From Acidimicrobiia bacterium (lineage in GTDB: Bacteria; Actinomycetota; Acidimicrobiia; Spongiisociales; ZC4RG35): DNA of 64,000 bases. Within the stretch, counting starts at the first letter, position 1; every line of letters begins with the position of its first letter. The notes below the pieces were generated by a model. The model was not told the DNA's origin. It saw nothing but the letters and a program-made list of their open reading frames with translations, and made no database searches. The DNA is taken from contig JANQOU010000001.1 of assembly GCA_028285585.1 (NCBI GenBank), forward strand, positions 1 to 64,000, read 5' to 3'. Both the position numbers and the translations under genes were made by a program. Shown piece by piece: positions 17,321-26,335 of this stretch.

Positions 17321-18196
17321 TTAGGCCGTCCAGCCGCCTTCCGGCTTCTCGAACCAGACGTGGACCTGCCCGGTGCCGGTGGCGTTCTCGTAGTCGGAGT
17401 ACAGCTCACCGGGTGCGGTGCAGTTGGCGCCGCCGACCGAGCCCAGCATCATCAGGAAGTGGCCGAAGTCGCCTTCCGGGTTGTGCTGCATGTAGTCGTC
17501 CATCGACTCCACGATGCGGCGGTGGTTGCCTGCTCGCATCCAGTCGAGCCGCTCCTCGTCGGCAGCTCTGGCCTCGGGGGTGAAGATGTGCACCGGGTCG
17601 GACGCCTCGTGCTTGGGGAGTTGCTTGAGGGGCCAGAAGGTGTGGCTCATCCCGCCTGATGCGAGGACGACGGCGCGCCGGTCAAGCCGGGAAACGGCCT
17701 CACCGATCGCCGCACCCATGGTCAAGAAATCGTCTGGCTCTCCGGTCTGCACCACCGACACCGAGACCACCTTCTCCTCCTTGTGGAGATACTCCACCAG
17801 GTTCACGGTGGCGTAGTACACGGGGAGATGGTCGTCCTCGGAAGCGTGGGTTGGCGTGCCCAGCTCGTCACCCAGCGTCGCGGCGAGACGGCCGAACTCG
17901 GGGTCACCCGCATAGTCGTAGGGGATGCCTGCCATCCCGCGGGGCAGCTCCGACGAAGTCATGTGACCCTGGCGGCGGGCATGGGCGGAGATGACGTGCT
18001 CGACGGTGGTGAACCAGTGGGAGTCGATGATCACCATGAGGTCGGGCTGGAGGCGGTCGAACACCTCGTCGCGGAGCTTGACGAGGCCGGGGACGAGGCT
18101 GATCTCCTTGCCCTCGTTGATCTCGTGACGCATCTCCTCGTTGAACATGATGGTTGGGGCGTGGCTGATCAGGCCGACGCCGACGATCTCACCCAT
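17321..18196 (-). CDS. hpaD: class III extradiol dioxygenase, homoprotocatechuate type
   Basis: A 291-residue LigB-fold ring-cleavage dioxygenase. Iron-ligand candidates are His12 (LISHAPT) and His60 (IIDSHWF), with a later GGMSH histidine. SSELPRGMAGIPYDYAGDPE, VVSVSVVQ and the C-terminal TGTGQVHVWF follow the pattern of E. coli-type 3,4-dihydroxyphenylacetate 2,3-dioxygenase, and the length matches. It opens the aromatic ring meta to the hydroxyls. It is cotranscribed behind a MarR regulator (12-base gap) and divergent from an aldehyde dehydrogenase of the same pathway type. The exact substrate could be another catechol. Confidence 0.8.
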   Translation of the reverse strand: MGEIVGVGLISHAPTIMFNEEMRHEINEGKEISLVPGLVKLRDEVFDRLQPDLMVIIDSHWFTTVEHVISAHARRQGHMTSSELPRGMAGIPYDYAGDPEFGRLAATLGDELGTPTHASEDDHLPVYYATVNLVEYLHKEEKVVSVSVVQTGEPDDFLTMGAAIGEAVSRLDRRAVVLASGGMSHTFWPLKQLPKHEASDPVHIFTPEARAADEERLDWMRAGNHRRIVESMDDYMQHNPEGDFGHFLMMLGSVGGANCTAPGELYSDYENATGTGQVHVWFEKPEGGWTA

Positions 18197-18208
18197 AGCT
18201 TCTCACTT

Positions 18209-18748
18209 TCATGTGCTCGTGTCGGTGACCAACTGGTCGCCGGTGGCGGTGGCAGTCACTTGCCGCAGCAGTCGGGCAAGCTCTCTTCTCTCGTCATCGT
18301 CGAGACTCGATGTGAATCTCGCCTCGTAGTCGTTGAACTTGGGGAACACCGTCTCGATGAGGTGGCGGCCGGCCGGCTCGAGGCGGACCATCACCCTGCG
18401 GCCGTCGCCTGGGTGCCGGGACCGGGAGACGAGCCTGGTCTTCTCCAGGGTCTGGAGCATGCCGGTCAGGGTGCCTTTGGCCAGCCCGCAGTCGTCGGCC
18501 AGCTCGCCGGTCTCCTTGTCTCCCCACACCCAGAGGACGAAGAGGATGGTGAAGCCGCCCCAGCTGAGCCCGGCTCCGGAGAGGATCTCCCGCTCCATGC
18601 GGGCCCGAACCGCGTTGGCGGCGCGGTAGATGTTGGAAACGGCGAGCAGGGCGTCGAAATCGAAGTCTCGATCGCCCAGCTTCTCGCGGATGTCCCGCTC
18701 TGCTTCGAGGACGACACCCGGGTCGTGGTCGGTCAGACCGCCCGGCAT
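18209..18748 (-). CDS. MarR-family transcriptional regulator
   Basis: A 179-residue winged-helix regulator. The DNA-binding core is WGDKETGELADDCGLAKGTL, then TGMLQTLEKTRLVSR and the wing RHPGDGRRVMVRL. It heads an operon with the extradiol dioxygenase. The 12-bp palindrome TTAGGTACCTAA 34 bases upstream, between it and the divergent aldehyde dehydrogenase, is its likely operator. MarR proteins usually repress and release on binding an aromatic ligand, which fits the neighbours. Confidence 0.87.
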   Translation of the reverse strand: MPGGLTDHDPGVVLEAERDIREKLGDRDFDFDALLAVSNIYRAANAVRARMEREILSGAGLSWGGFTILFVLWVWGDKETGELADDCGLAKGTLTGMLQTLEKTRLVSRSRHPGDGRRVMVRLEPAGRHLIETVFPKFNDYEARFTSSLDDDERRELARLLRQVTATATGDQLVTDTST

Positions 18749-18782
18749 CGTAAGGTCTCGCTCATTGGCAGCGAGCTTATCA

Positions 18783-18794
18783 TTAGGTACCTAA
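18783..18794. promoter_or_regulatory. MarR operator palindrome TTAGGTACCTAA, copy 1
   Basis: A perfect 12-bp palindrome between the divergent MarR-dioxygenase operon and the aldehyde dehydrogenase, 9 bases before the latter's GTG. An identical copy lies at 27605-27616, just upstream of a P450 gene. Identity over 12 bp at two start-proximal sites and closeness to a MarR gene make this the likely operator. Confidence 0.75.
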
Positions 18795-18803
18795 CGACTC
18801 GGA

Positions 18804-20273
18804 GTGGATTTGCCCTCTTTGCGTGCTGAGATCTCGGAAATAGCGGTCTCCCCCGACCATTACATCGGCGGTCGGCGGGTGGCGTCGGACACCACTTTCG
18901 AGGTGCGCTCCCCTCTCGATTGGGACTGGAAGCTGGCTGATGTCGCCCGCGGCGACGCTCTCACCGCGGACGAGGCGGTCACCGCGGCCAACGAAGCCTT
19001 CGACGGATGGGCTGCCCGCGGCCCCGAAGGCCGGGCCGAGATTCTGCACCGGCTAGCCGACCTGATCGACGACAACATCGAGGCCATCGCCACCGTCGAG
19101 TGCGCCGACATGGCGATGCTGCTGGAGAGCCTCCAGGCGAGAGTCGTCCACCGCGGCGCCGAGAACTTCCGCAACTACGCCGACCTCGCCGCCGGCTACA
19201 CACCGAGAGAATGGTCGTCGAAGGGGACCAACAACACGGTGCAGCGGATGCCGGCCGGCCCAGCAGTGATCATCACCCCCTGGAACGCTCCCTGGCTGCT
19301 CTCCACCTGGAAGCTGGCACCGGCCCTCGCCGCGGGCAACCCGGTGATCCTCAAGCCGGCCGAGTGGTCGCCGCTGTCGGCGTCGCTGCTGGCCGACCTC
19401 GCCGACGAGGCCGGTGTCCCGCCGGGTGTGCTCAACATCGTCCAAGGCATCGGCGAAGAAGTGGGAGCAGCCCTGGTCTCCGACCGGAGAGTGCGCCGGA
19501 TCTCGTTCACTGGTAGCCCGGAGACCGCCCGGCACATCGGAATCGCCGCGGCGAAGAACATCACGCCGTTCACCGCCGAGCTTGGCGGCAAGGGACCGCT
19601 CATCGTGTTCGCCGACAGTGATCTCGAAGCCGCCGCCAAGAAGGGCGCCGGCCAGTACGACGACTCGGGTCAGGTTTGTCTCGCCGGGACCCGGCTTCTC
19701 GTCGAGGAGTCGGTGTCTGCCGAGTTCTTGGAGATGTTCCACCGGTTCACCGACGAGCACGTCCTCGGCGACAGCCGGGCACCGTCGACCACCATCTCCC
19801 CGATGATCCACCCCGACCATCTGGCGCGGGTGGAGGGTTTCGTCGAGCGTGCTCGTGGAGCCGGCGACACCATCGTCAGGGGCGGCGAGCGGTGGAAGGC
19901 CGACGGCCTCTGGTACGAGCCGACGCTGATCGAGCCGGCAAGCAACCACTCCGAGGTCGTCCAGCGCGAGGTGTTCGGCCCGGTGCTCACCTATCAGACC
20001 TTCGCCGCCGAGGCCGAGGCGATCGAGCTGGCCAACTCGACCGACTACGGGCTGTCCGGCATCGTCTACACCGGCTCCGAGGAGAGGGCGCAGCGTGTCG
20101 GCGCCGCGGTGCGTGCGGGGACCGTCTGGGTCAACACCTTCCTGGTCCGTGACCTGACCGCTCCGTTCGGCGGGTGCCGGATCAGCGGGATCGGCCGTGA
20201 GGGCGGCGACTACGCCCTCGACTTCCACTCCGACCTGAAGACACTTCAGATCAGCGAAGGCTCAACTGGCTAG
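18804..20273 (+). CDS. NAD(P)-dependent aldehyde dehydrogenase (HpaE-like)
   Basis: A 489-residue aldehyde dehydrogenase. Key parts are ITPWNAPW, LKPAEWSPL, FTGSPETAR, the general base in AELGGKGP and the nucleophile Cys in SGQVCLAGTR. The N-terminal YIGGRRV and the ETADT-like VECADMAMLLESLQ segment resemble 5-carboxymethyl-2-hydroxymuconate semialdehyde dehydrogenase, which oxidises the ring-cleavage product of the divergent dioxygenase. GTG start just after the MarR palindrome. The stop overlaps the convergent antiporter stop in CTAG. Confidence 0.82.
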   Translation: MDLPSLRAEISEIAVSPDHYIGGRRVASDTTFEVRSPLDWDWKLADVARGDALTADEAVTAANEAFDGWAARGPEGRAEILHRLADLIDDNIEAIATVECADMAMLLESLQARVVHRGAENFRNYADLAAGYTPREWSSKGTNNTVQRMPAGPAVIITPWNAPWLLSTWKLAPALAAGNPVILKPAEWSPLSASLLADLADEAGVPPGVLNIVQGIGEEVGAALVSDRRVRRISFTGSPETARHIGIAAAKNITPFTAELGGKGPLIVFADSDLEAAAKKGAGQYDDSGQVCLAGTRLLVEESVSAEFLEMFHRFTDEHVLGDSRAPSTTISPMIHPDHLARVEGFVERARGAGDTIVRGGERWKADGLWYEPTLIEPASNHSEVVQREVFGPVLTYQTFAAEAEAIELANSTDYGLSGIVYTGSEERAQRVGAAVRAGTVWVNTFLVRDLTAPFGGCRISGIGREGGDYALDFHSDLKTLQISEGSTG

Positions 20274-21523
20274 CGGCCCCGGGTGGGCTGCTCTTCGGTC
20301 TCCCCCATCTCCGGCATCTCCTCGTCGTCCATCTCCTCCATCGTCCGCCCCATCCACTTCGCCGCGGGGACCGCGGTCACACCGTGGAGGACGATCGACA
20401 GCAGCATGGTGACCGTCACCGCCTGCGTGACCACGTCGGGCACGGCCGGCAGCTCTTCGATTGCGATCAGGTAGAAGACGATGGTGGCGAGGCCCCTCGG
20501 ACCGAACCACCCGAGGAAGCCGATCGTCTCCGGCATCAGCTTCTCACCGATGAGTGAAAGTGCGATCGGGATCGGCCTGACCAGCGCCAGGGAGACCAGG
20601 GCGAGCACAACCGGCTCCCACGAGACGCCGGTGTCGAGGAGCGCTGCGACGGGACCGGCACCGACGAAGAGGAAGGCGAGAGTCACCATGATGTGGCCTT
20701 CGGTCTCCGCGAAGTCGTAGAGGTACTCGGGTCTCATCTCGAACCGGTGGCTCATGAAGACCCCGGCGACAAACACTGCGACGAACCCAGAGCCTCCGAG
20801 CAGCTGGACAGCGGCGAACCCGGCCAGGGCGAGCGACATGGCGGCGATCTTCTGGTGGAGCGGGTCCATCCACTGCCGGGACACACCACGGGAGATCACC
20901 CAGGTGCCGAGCAGCCCGATGGCCAGTCCCCCGGCCACGCCCAGCCCCAGCTCCCGAATCACGATCAGGACCGCCCCGCCGGCTTCGACCATCCCTCCTT
21001 CGGCTTCGAGGAGTCCGATGGCGATGATCAACGCGGGGACGGCGAGACCGTCGTTGAGCCCCGACTCGACGTTGAGCGTCTGACGGATCCGGGCGGGGAC
21101 CGACCGGTTCTCCAGCACCGGTGCGGCCAAGGCGGCGTCGGTGGGTGCCAGCACCACGCCGAGCAGCAGGGCGAAGCCGAGGGGAAGACCGAGAAGCCAG
21201 GCCGCGGCCGCAGTGCCGAGCGCCATCGCCAGCGGCAGGCCGATGCCGAGCATCCGCGCCGGCCAGGAGAACTGGCCGCGGAGCCGGCCCAGGCTGACCC
21301 GGGAGGCGTCGCTGAACAGGACGAGGGCCAGGGTCAGCTCGAGGAAGGTGAGGAAGGCAGGCTCGGTGAGGTCGACCGGGCCGATGACAAACAGACCGAG
21401 GACCAGCCCGATGACGACTGCGACGATGGGCTCGCTGAGCCAGACCTTCTCCAGCCGCCGGCTGAGGATGGTGACGACGAGGATCGCCCCGGCCGAGGCC
21501 AGCACGACAACTTCGACGGTCAA
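20270..21523 (-). CDS. CPA1-type cation/proton antiporter
   Basis: A 417-residue membrane protein with about twelve helices. It carries VVLAPTDAALAAPVL and VESGLNDGLAVPALI (the conserved ND motif of CPA1 Na+/H+ exchangers), LGGSGFVAVFVAG, and a helix near 345 with FGPRGLATIVF. The short cytoplasmic C-terminus is acidic (EEMDDEEMPEMGE). The TTG start overlaps the stop of the upstream acetoacetate-decarboxylase-like gene (TTGA), making it third in an operon with that gene and a glutamine-synthetase-like gene. Confidence 0.87.
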   Translation of the reverse strand: MTVEVVVLASAGAILVVTILSRRLEKVWLSEPIVAVVIGLVLGLFVIGPVDLTEPAFLTFLELTLALVLFSDASRVSLGRLRGQFSWPARMLGIGLPLAMALGTAAAAWLLGLPLGFALLLGVVLAPTDAALAAPVLENRSVPARIRQTLNVESGLNDGLAVPALIIAIGLLEAEGGMVEAGGAVLIVIRELGLGVAGGLAIGLLGTWVISRGVSRQWMDPLHQKIAAMSLALAGFAAVQLLGGSGFVAVFVAGVFMSHRFEMRPEYLYDFAETEGHIMVTLAFLFVGAGPVAALLDTGVSWEPVVLALVSLALVRPIPIALSLIGEKLMPETIGFLGWFGPRGLATIVFYLIAIEELPAVPDVVTQAVTVTMLLSIVLHGVTAVPAAKWMGRTMEEMDDEEMPEMGETEEQPTRGR

Positions 21524-22305
21524 TTGCGCCTCAGCGTGGTCCCACCCTTCCAGGAGACCCCGACCCGGTGGTAGAAGCCGCCGATCACCTCGACCGGCTC
21601 GAGCAGGGCAAGCTCCTCGGAGGGAGACTCGAAGAGCCTGATGTCGGCTTCTCCCGCCCAGACGTCGGCCACCTCACCGTCGTAGCCGCGCATGGTGACC
21701 AGCTCGTCCATCGACTTGGTGCCGTCCGACTCGATGGCCGGCCACACCCGGTTGTGCAGCATCGGGTGGCCGTTGACGAAACCGGGTGAGTCGACCTGGT
21801 GAGTGAGGGTGACAGTCGCTTCAGCGAGACGACGGTCGGCGGCGGCCAGGGTCATGCCGAAGCGCCCGCCAGCCTCCAGCCGGGGACCGGCCCGACCGAC
21901 ATTGATCGGCCTCGTCATCCAGATGTCTCCGAGCTTCTTCGGGTAGCCCTGGTGATATCCCCGAACCAGGGCGAAGTCCTTGTCGACCCAGATGTACGGG
22001 CAGCGGCTCCAGGTCTCGCCCTCCCACTCGCAGCGAATGACGACAAACGCCTCTTTATATTGGCTCCGCACCGGGTCGAGTGTCTCGGCGAGGTCGTCGC
22101 CGGCGCTCTGCCAATCGGCCCAGATGACCGCCACCGCTCCGGGGTCTTCGGAGGCAAGCTCCGCTCCTTCGGGCAGCAGCTCGGCGACCCGGGCCGGGTC
22201 GGTCCGATACTCGACGGTCAGCATCTCACCCGAGTAGTGCCACGGCGGGTGCGGGATGAGCGAGGACTTGCCAGTCGGCGTCTCGGGGAAGAGGAAGGCG
22301 CCCAT
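21520..22305 (-). CDS. acetoacetate decarboxylase-family protein
   Basis: A 261-residue protein of the ADC fold. HPPWHYSGEMLTVEYRTD and RVAELLPEG open the fold, and GYPKKLGDIWMTRP contains the paired lysines where the Schiff-base lysine of true acetoacetate decarboxylase sits. Many family members are not decarboxylases but lyase/aldolase-like Schiff-base enzymes. The ATG at 22305 is chosen because it overlaps the upstream stop (TGATG). Co-expression with a gamma-glutamyl ligase-like enzyme is unusual; the substrate is unknown. Confidence 0.8.
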   Translation of the reverse strand: MGAFLFPETPTGKSSLIPHPPWHYSGEMLTVEYRTDPARVAELLPEGAELASEDPGAVAVIWADWQSAGDDLAETLDPVRSQYKEAFVVIRCEWEGETWSRCPYIWVDKDFALVRGYHQGYPKKLGDIWMTRPINVGRAGPRLEAGGRFGMTLAAADRRLAEATVTLTHQVDSPGFVNGHPMLHNRVWPAIESDGTKSMDELVTMRGYDGEVADVWAGEADIRLFESPSEELALLEPVEVIGGFYHRVGVSWKGGTTLRRN

Positions 22306-23591
22306 CACAGGAACGGCATGTATTCGGCTGACTCCCAGTCGGTGGTCACCACCTTGTACCGGTCCCACTCGGCGCGTTTCACGGTGAGGAACCCGTCGAC
22401 GAACTCGGGGCTGAACGCTTCGACGAAAGCGGTGTCCGCCTCCAGCGCGTCGAGTGCCGTCTCCAGCGATGAGGGGACAACCACGTCGGTCGAGGCATTC
22501 TCCAGGCAGTCCTCAGTCTCGGCGGGTGGCAGGTCGTAGCCGTTCTCGTAGCCGAGACGGGCCGAGGTGAGGATGGTGGCGATCGCCACGTGGGGACCGA
22601 CCCCTCCGTCTCCGGTCCGGTGCTCGAGCCGGGTGGCGTTGCCCCGCGCCGGCGGGACCCGCACGGTGACCCCGCGGTGGTCGTGACCCCAGTTGGCCCA
22701 ATACCCAGTGAGGGTTCCCGGCTGGAGACGCTTGTAGGCGTTGACCGTGGGTGCGAGAAGGGCGGTCTGGCCGACATGGTGGTGGAGCATTCCGGCCATG
22801 ACCGATCGCGCCGTGTCGGAGAGACCGTCGTCGGCCGACTCGTCGTAGAGGACGTTGGAACCGCTGCTGTCGTTGAGCGACAGGTTGACGTGGAGCCCGG
22901 ACCCGCCACGATCGGTGATCGGCTTGCCCATGAAGGTGAGCAACAGGCCCCGCTGGGCGGCGATCTCCTTGGCCATCACCTTGAACAGGAACGCCTCGTC
23001 GGCAGCTTGTAGGGCGTCGGTATAGGCGAGAGTCAGCTCGAACTGGCCGTTGTCGTATTCGCTGTTGACCGACTCCAGTGGGAGGTTGACCTTGCGGGCG
23101 ACCCGCATGATCTCGTCGATGGTGCCGGAGGTGTCGACTGCCATGCCGGTGCCGTAGACGAAGTGGCCGGGGGTGTGGATGGGCACCCAGTCTCCGTCGC
23201 AGTCGAGCTCGAAGAGGAACGCTTCCAACTCGATGCCGACCATCGGGGTCAGGCCGTGACCTTCCCAGGCGGCGATGGCGTCTTTGAGGACATTGCGGGG
23301 CGAAAACGCCACCGGGCTCCCCTCTCGGGTGATGTCGGGGACGACGATCGGGGTGCCTTCTTGCCAGCCGGGCCGGATGTCGGAGCCGTCGAAGTTGGCG
23401 TCGCAATCGGGGAGGCCTTCGGTCATCTTCCCGCCGACATGGGGGTACATCACCCGGTCGTAGCCGAGTGTGAACAACGAGATGCAGTGTGCGGTGCCGC
23501 TGTCGGCCTTGTCCGGCGTCAGGTACTTGCCCCGTGCCAGCCCGAGATGGTCGGGCCAGAGAAGCCGGAGACGATCGAATTCAACTGTCAC
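22305..23591 (-). CDS. glutamine synthetase-family ligase (PuuA-like)
   Basis: A 428-residue GS-fold enzyme. It shows VGIELEAFLFE (metal Glu pair), ESVNSEYDNGQFEL, SGLHVNLSLND and an arginine-rich active-site stretch (HRGVTVRVPP, RLEHRTGDGG). The short N-terminal domain and FSPRNVLKDAI are closer to gamma-glutamylpolyamine or other gamma-glutamyl-amine ligases than to ammonia-assimilating GlnA. It heads an operon with the ADC-family and antiporter genes and is divergent from an amino-acid decarboxylase, so it may act on the amine that enzyme makes (inference). Confidence 0.82.
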   Translation of the reverse strand: MTVEFDRLRLLWPDHLGLARGKYLTPDKADSGTAHCISLFTLGYDRVMYPHVGGKMTEGLPDCDANFDGSDIRPGWQEGTPIVVPDITREGSPVAFSPRNVLKDAIAAWEGHGLTPMVGIELEAFLFELDCDGDWVPIHTPGHFVYGTGMAVDTSGTIDEIMRVARKVNLPLESVNSEYDNGQFELTLAYTDALQAADEAFLFKVMAKEIAAQRGLLLTFMGKPITDRGGSGLHVNLSLNDSSGSNVLYDESADDGLSDTARSVMAGMLHHHVGQTALLAPTVNAYKRLQPGTLTGYWANWGHDHRGVTVRVPPARGNATRLEHRTGDGGVGPHVAIATILTSARLGYENGYDLPPAETEDCLENASTDVVVPSSLETALDALEADTAFVEAFSPEFVDGFLTVKRAEWDRYKVVTTDWESAEYMPFL

Positions 23592-23652
23592 TCGATTGAT
23601 CGTAGATGCTGAGACCTGGGCAGACCGGTGGAGGCACGATTACCTTGACGAC

Positions 23653-25032
23653 GTGCGCAGTCAATTGGAGCCAGGGCACGACAAGCGTGCCGAGCTGACA
23701 GAGCAGGTCGTCGAGTTCATCGCAGCATGGTTCGACAAGGTCGACGACATGGACGCCTACGGGCCCGACCCCTCACCGGAGACGGTGCAGCATCTCCAGA
23801 CCGCCCCTGCTGAGACCGGCCGGTCGCTGGAGTCGATCCTCGAAGACCTCGACCTGGCCGGTGAGAGTGGCATCTACCACCCGTCGGGCGGGCACATGTC
23901 GTACATCCCCAACTCGGGCATGTACACGGCGGCGCTCGGTGAGTTTCTGGCGGCGAGCCTCAACCGGTACACGGGTGTGGCCACCGCGGCCCCTGGTTTC
24001 ACCGCCATCGAGCACGGTGTCGTCAAATGGCTGACCTCGCTGTTCGAGCTTGGTGACGAGGCGTCAGGCCTGCTGCTGTCGGGTGGCTCGATGGCCAACT
24101 TCACCGGTGTGGTCACGGCTCGTGTCGCTCAACTCGGCGACGACTTCACCAACGGGGTGGTCTACGTCACTTCCCACACCCACCACTCCACCGCCAAGGC
24201 GGCCCGGCTGGCCGGCTTCCGCTCTGACCAGATCGTCGCGGTCGGAGTCGACTCCGATCTGCGCATGGACATCGACCATCTCAACTCGCTGATCGCCGCA
24301 GACCGCGAGGCCGGCAAGGAGCCGTTCCTGATCGTGGGCTCGGCGGGCACAACCGACACCGGAACCGTCGACCCTCTCGACGCCCTGGCCGATGTCGCCC
24401 AGCGCGAGGAGATGTGGTTCCACGTCGACGGTGCCTACGGAGGCTTCTTCCAACTCACCGAGAGAGGCAAGGCCAGGATGCCCGGCCTGGGCCGGGCCGA
24501 CTCGATCGCCCTCGACCCTCACAAGGGGCTTTCGATTCCGTTCGGGGTGGGTGCGCTTCTCGCCCGCAGCGAGTCGCAACTCGTCGAGGCCCACCAGGGC
24601 CGTGGTGCCTACCTCCGTGACGAGGACACCTATGTCGGCCTTCGTGACATCGCTTCGCTGGGCCCGGAGCTGAGCCGCCCCTTCCGCGGGCTGTCGGTGT
24701 GGCTGCCGTTGCAGCTGCACGGGGTGGGTGCGTTCCGCGATGCTCTCGACCTCAGCCTCAACCTTGCCAATCACGCCTTCAAGAGGCTCTCGTCGATCAA
24801 CGGGGTTCAGGCCCGCTGGGCTCCAGACCTGTCGATCGTGGCGTTCGGCTTCGATGACGACGACCTGGGGCGTGCCGCCTGGCAGGCCGTGAACGACGAT
24901 GGCCGCGCCCACCTCTCCCCGACGATCATCGACGACCGCTTCATCCTTCGCCTCGCCATCCTGAACAGACGCACCAGTTTCGACCACGTCGACCAAGCCA
25001 TCGACATCATCGAGAAGACCCTGATCGGCTGA
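23653..25032 (+). CDS. PLP-dependent group II amino-acid decarboxylase
   Basis: About 460 residues, of the aromatic-L-amino-acid/glutamate decarboxylase family. It shows YHPSGGHMSYIPN, LSGGSMANFTG, SHTHHSTAKAARLAG, the GSAGTTDTGTVDPL loop, WFHVDGAYGGFF and the PLP lysine in LDPHKGLSIPFG. GTG at 23653 or TTG at 23596 could start it; the former leaves 61 bases for divergent promoters with the ligase gene. It removes CO2 from an amino acid (aromatic, Glu or Asp) to form an amine. Pairing with a gamma-glutamyl-amine ligase-like gene suggests amine metabolism. Confidence 0.87.
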   Translation: MRSQLEPGHDKRAELTEQVVEFIAAWFDKVDDMDAYGPDPSPETVQHLQTAPAETGRSLESILEDLDLAGESGIYHPSGGHMSYIPNSGMYTAALGEFLAASLNRYTGVATAAPGFTAIEHGVVKWLTSLFELGDEASGLLLSGGSMANFTGVVTARVAQLGDDFTNGVVYVTSHTHHSTAKAARLAGFRSDQIVAVGVDSDLRMDIDHLNSLIAADREAGKEPFLIVGSAGTTDTGTVDPLDALADVAQREEMWFHVDGAYGGFFQLTERGKARMPGLGRADSIALDPHKGLSIPFGVGALLARSESQLVEAHQGRGAYLRDEDTYVGLRDIASLGPELSRPFRGLSVWLPLQLHGVGAFRDALDLSLNLANHAFKRLSSINGVQARWAPDLSIVAFGFDDDDLGRAAWQAVNDDGRAHLSPTIIDDRFILRLAILNRRTSFDHVDQAIDIIEKTLIG

Positions 25033-25039
25033 GAGCCCG

Positions 25040-26293
25040 CTAGTTCGAGCAAGGCGCGTCGGCGACGAAGTAGGGCAGGAACCCGGCGATGGAGCCTCCA
25101 TCGCGTCTTCCGATTGCGCCTTGGACCCGCCCCCGCTGGGGGTCGTAGGCGATCTGTGTGATGACTGGCACGGTTTGGTCGGTTGGCGCCGGGTCTTCAT
25201 TCCAGGCTCGATACAGAGCGCGGTAGGAGCCTTCACCCGTTCCGTTCAAGCCCGTTACACCGGCAGCTTCGTCGTAGACCTCCCAGACTCCGGCCAGCTC
25301 TGCCGTCGCCTGGTAGTACTGCTGATTGGGCGCATCGCGGATCGTGATGTCTTCGTACCGCTCCGCGAACCAGCTGACATTGAAGGAGCCGTCGGCGTTG
25401 AGAGTGAGCGTCCCGTCGTAGGTGTCGTAGGCGGGCGCACCCGCCGGGTCGAAGTTCATGTCGGCCGCAACGAAGGTCAAAGTTGCCGGCAGGTCGAGAT
25501 CTGACGGAAGCGGGCAGGCACTCGAGGCTTCGGGCTCGGTTGCGATGGGGCTGTCGTCATCCCGTCTTCTCTCCACGAACCGCTCTGAGAACTCCCGCCC
25601 ACAGCCGTCGCTGTCGTCGAGCAACTCGGGCAGGATCACGCCCGATGTGGTGGTGCCGACGACAACCGCGCAACTGTCTTCGGTGTTGAATCCACCCGAG
25701 ACGGTCATGACCAAAGCGTCATCGGCCAGCAGCAACCCCACGATCTGGTCGAGCGAGTAGCCGGTCTGTGCCAGTGCCACAACCATGGCCAGGAAGTGAC
25801 GACCCGCAGCTTCTTCGCTGAGCCTTGACTCACCTCGCAGATCCTGGAGCTGACTGACGAAGGTGACCGGGCTCAGCAGATCGTCGTCGGCTCCGAGCTT
25901 GTTCAGCGCAACCCGGACACCACCCGACGGAGCAACAGCCTCGTCATCGCCACCCTCTGGCAGGGCCACGACTCCTTGGATTCCGTAAGCAGGCGCTCCT
26001 AAGCCTGCGTCGCTGTCGATCACGCCATCAGCACCGAGTGCGTCGGCATCAACAGCGGCGACAAGTTGGGAGGCCGTGTATCCACGCTCGAGACCCCAGA
26101 CGACAGCCGAGAAGCCACCTTCCTGCCCGAAGCGGACAATCAGCCGGTCGGCAGTAGCGGCCCCCGCCACATCATCAGCCTCGAATGCGACCGCGTCGTC
26201 AGGGACGTCACCACCGGCCACCTCGCCTGTCGATCCGCCGCAAGCAGCGAGAAGAAAACTTGCCATCAAGCTGAACCGAAGAATCCACCGCAC
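25040..26293 (-). CDS. unrecognised lipoprotein
   Basis: A 417-residue exported protein with a signal peptide ending in lipobox LLAAC (Cys18). I do not recognise a family. Two related helical segments occur: WGLERGYTASQLVAAV (about 66-82) and VALAQTGYSLDQIVGLLL (about 170-190), suggesting an internal repeat. The C-terminal domain (about 270-417) looks beta-rich (GTLTLNADGSFNVSWFAE), like a lipocalin-type or extracellular ligand domain. Four cysteines could form disulfides. It ends 8 bases from the convergent decarboxylase stop and is 42 bases downstream of the P450 gene on the same strand. Confidence 0.75.
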   Translation of the reverse strand: MRWILRFSLMASFLLAACGGSTGEVAGGDVPDDAVAFEADDVAGAATADRLIVRFGQEGGFSAVVWGLERGYTASQLVAAVDADALGADGVIDSDAGLGAPAYGIQGVVALPEGGDDEAVAPSGGVRVALNKLGADDDLLSPVTFVSQLQDLRGESRLSEEAAGRHFLAMVVALAQTGYSLDQIVGLLLADDALVMTVSGGFNTEDSCAVVVGTTTSGVILPELLDDSDGCGREFSERFVERRRDDDSPIATEPEASSACPLPSDLDLPATLTFVAADMNFDPAGAPAYDTYDGTLTLNADGSFNVSWFAERYEDITIRDAPNQQYYQATAELAGVWEVYDEAAGVTGLNGTGEGSYRALYRAWNEDPAPTDQTVPVITQIAYDPQRGRVQGAIGRRDGGSIAGFLPYFVADAPCSN

Positions 26294-26335
26294 CCGGCAA
26301 AGCTAGCCGGGCTGGAGCGATCGGCTGAGGGCGCG

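Noticed and set aside
19053-20228. 391-residue minus-strand open frame opposite the aldehyde dehydrogenase
   Set aside because: No recognisable motifs; the plus strand carries the complete ALDH active site.
22513-23406. 297-residue frame within the glutamine-synthetase-like gene
   Set aside because: Arg/Pro/His-rich frame-shifted shadow of the GS-fold coding sequence.
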